Positions 63,705-64,000 of a stretch of DNA of 64,000 bases are shown here, piece after piece. The translations under genes and the position numbers were made by a program. The notes beneath the pieces were generated by a model. It made no database searches. It was not told where the DNA came from and was given only the letters and a program-made list of their open reading frames with translations. Source of the stretch: JAPPHA01 sp964291635 (lineage in GTDB: Bacteria > Pseudomonadota > Alphaproteobacteria > Rhodobacterales > Rhodobacteraceae). The stretch covers positions 372,001 to 436,000 of the forward strand of contig OZ219907.1 of NCBI GenBank assembly GCA_964291635.2. The letters run 5' to 3'. Each line of letters starts with the position of its first letter. The stretch's first letter is position 1.

Positions 63705-64000
63705 CTCTGGAATCCATCAATGGTCAGCGCACGATCGACGAGCGCCTCTTGTTCGGTTTGGTGTTTTTTTGCAAGCCCTGTTGCCGGGGAAGCCGAGGCT
63801 CTTCGACCGACATATATCGGCCTGGTGTGATTTGCCCCGCAACGCGTGAGTATCCATTCGAGGTTGGGCTCAATGAAATTCCAGGCCCCCTGATTCTTGG
63901 GCTCTTCCTGACACCAGGCGAAGTCTGCCTTCTTGAAACGCGCGAGTTCGCTGGTGAGAGACATGGCCGGGACGGGATAGAGCTGTTCGATCCGCATGAT
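63701..64000 (-). CDS. sucA: 2-oxoglutarate dehydrogenase E1, C-terminal end (continues beyond window)
   Basis: The last 99 codons of SucA, reading MRIEQLYPVPAMSLTSELAR, WCQEEPKNQGAWNFIEP and YVGRRASASPATGLAKKHQT. The frame is open to the window edge; the ATG at 63997 is internal. First gene of sucA-sucB-VOC-lpd. Confidence 0.93.
   Translation of the reverse strand: MMRIEQLYPVPAMSLTSELARFKKADFAWCQEEPKNQGAWNFIEPNLEWILTRCGANHTRPIYVGRRASASPATGLAKKHQTEQEALVDRALTIDGFQR

Overview
The window looks like a moderately GC-rich alphaproteobacterial chromosome, closest in style to Rhodobacterales and relatives. The basis is family recognition from memory, not a search: an L28 of that type, a DUF6476-type protein divergent from a RluA-family synthase followed by rpoH, a TIGR02300 protein, a dnaG-rpoD pair, a 2-oxoglutarate dehydrogenase E2 with two lipoyl domains, TRAP and Liv-type transporters, and glycine cleavage genes behind a tandem glycine riboswitch. 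It is mostly a core chromosome with catabolic and transport cassettes and two insertion elements; no phage or CRISPR array was seen.

Layout. 1-8.6 kb: 3' part of meaB, rpmB, cobB divergent from a low-molecular-weight tyrosine phosphatase, lepA, a beta-hydroxyacid dehydrogenase, a PH-like membrane protein, then a metallophosphoesterase and a phosphopantetheinyl transferase that overlap by 4 bases (a possible PptH-Ppt pair). 8.6-13 kb: a TRAP transporter (frameshifted large permease) and a frameshifted glutathione S-transferase. 13.3-21.8 kb: dnaG-rpoD, a tnpB element bounded by long inverted repeats just upstream of dnaG, a DUF6476-like protein, a RluA-family synthase, and rpoH behind a textbook sigma-32 promoter. 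22-31.8 kb: pepF, a GNAT, an aldo/keto reductase, a carnitine-degradation pair (BKACE plus fused carnitine dehydrogenase/thioesterase), an EamA transporter, a glutaryl-CoA-dehydrogenase-like enzyme and an SDR. 31.8-36.4 kb: gcvT-gcvH-gcvP under a tandem glycine riboswitch.

37-44 kb: a Liv-type ABC operon whose binding-protein gene is split by a 2.15-kb ISAs1-family element carrying a DruA/DUF4338 domain fused to the transposase; removing the element with one target-site copy restores the frame. 44-58 kb: a BASS-like permease, an SDR with iolE, a plus-strand aldolase/dehydrogenase/oxidoreductase operon, and a minus-strand inositol-type operon (TIM-barrel isomerase, sugar ABC transporter, small membrane protein, iolB), with tRNA-Ala(GGC) and tRNA-Ala(CGC) on either side, plus a phytochelatin-synthase-like protein. 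58.6-64 kb: a TIGR02300 protein, a YgjP-like metallopeptidase, and the lpd / VOC / sucB / sucA(3') operon.

How it works together: carnitine degradation would yield glycine betaine, whose demethylation leads to glycine, the substrate of the riboswitch-controlled glycine cleavage system. The inositol genes form only a partial pathway here (iolE and iolB but no iolC, iolD or iolA). Five disrupted reading frames in the window can each be repaired by adding one base to a homopolymer run, which points to sequencing error or recent slippage and should be settled before calling those genes dead.
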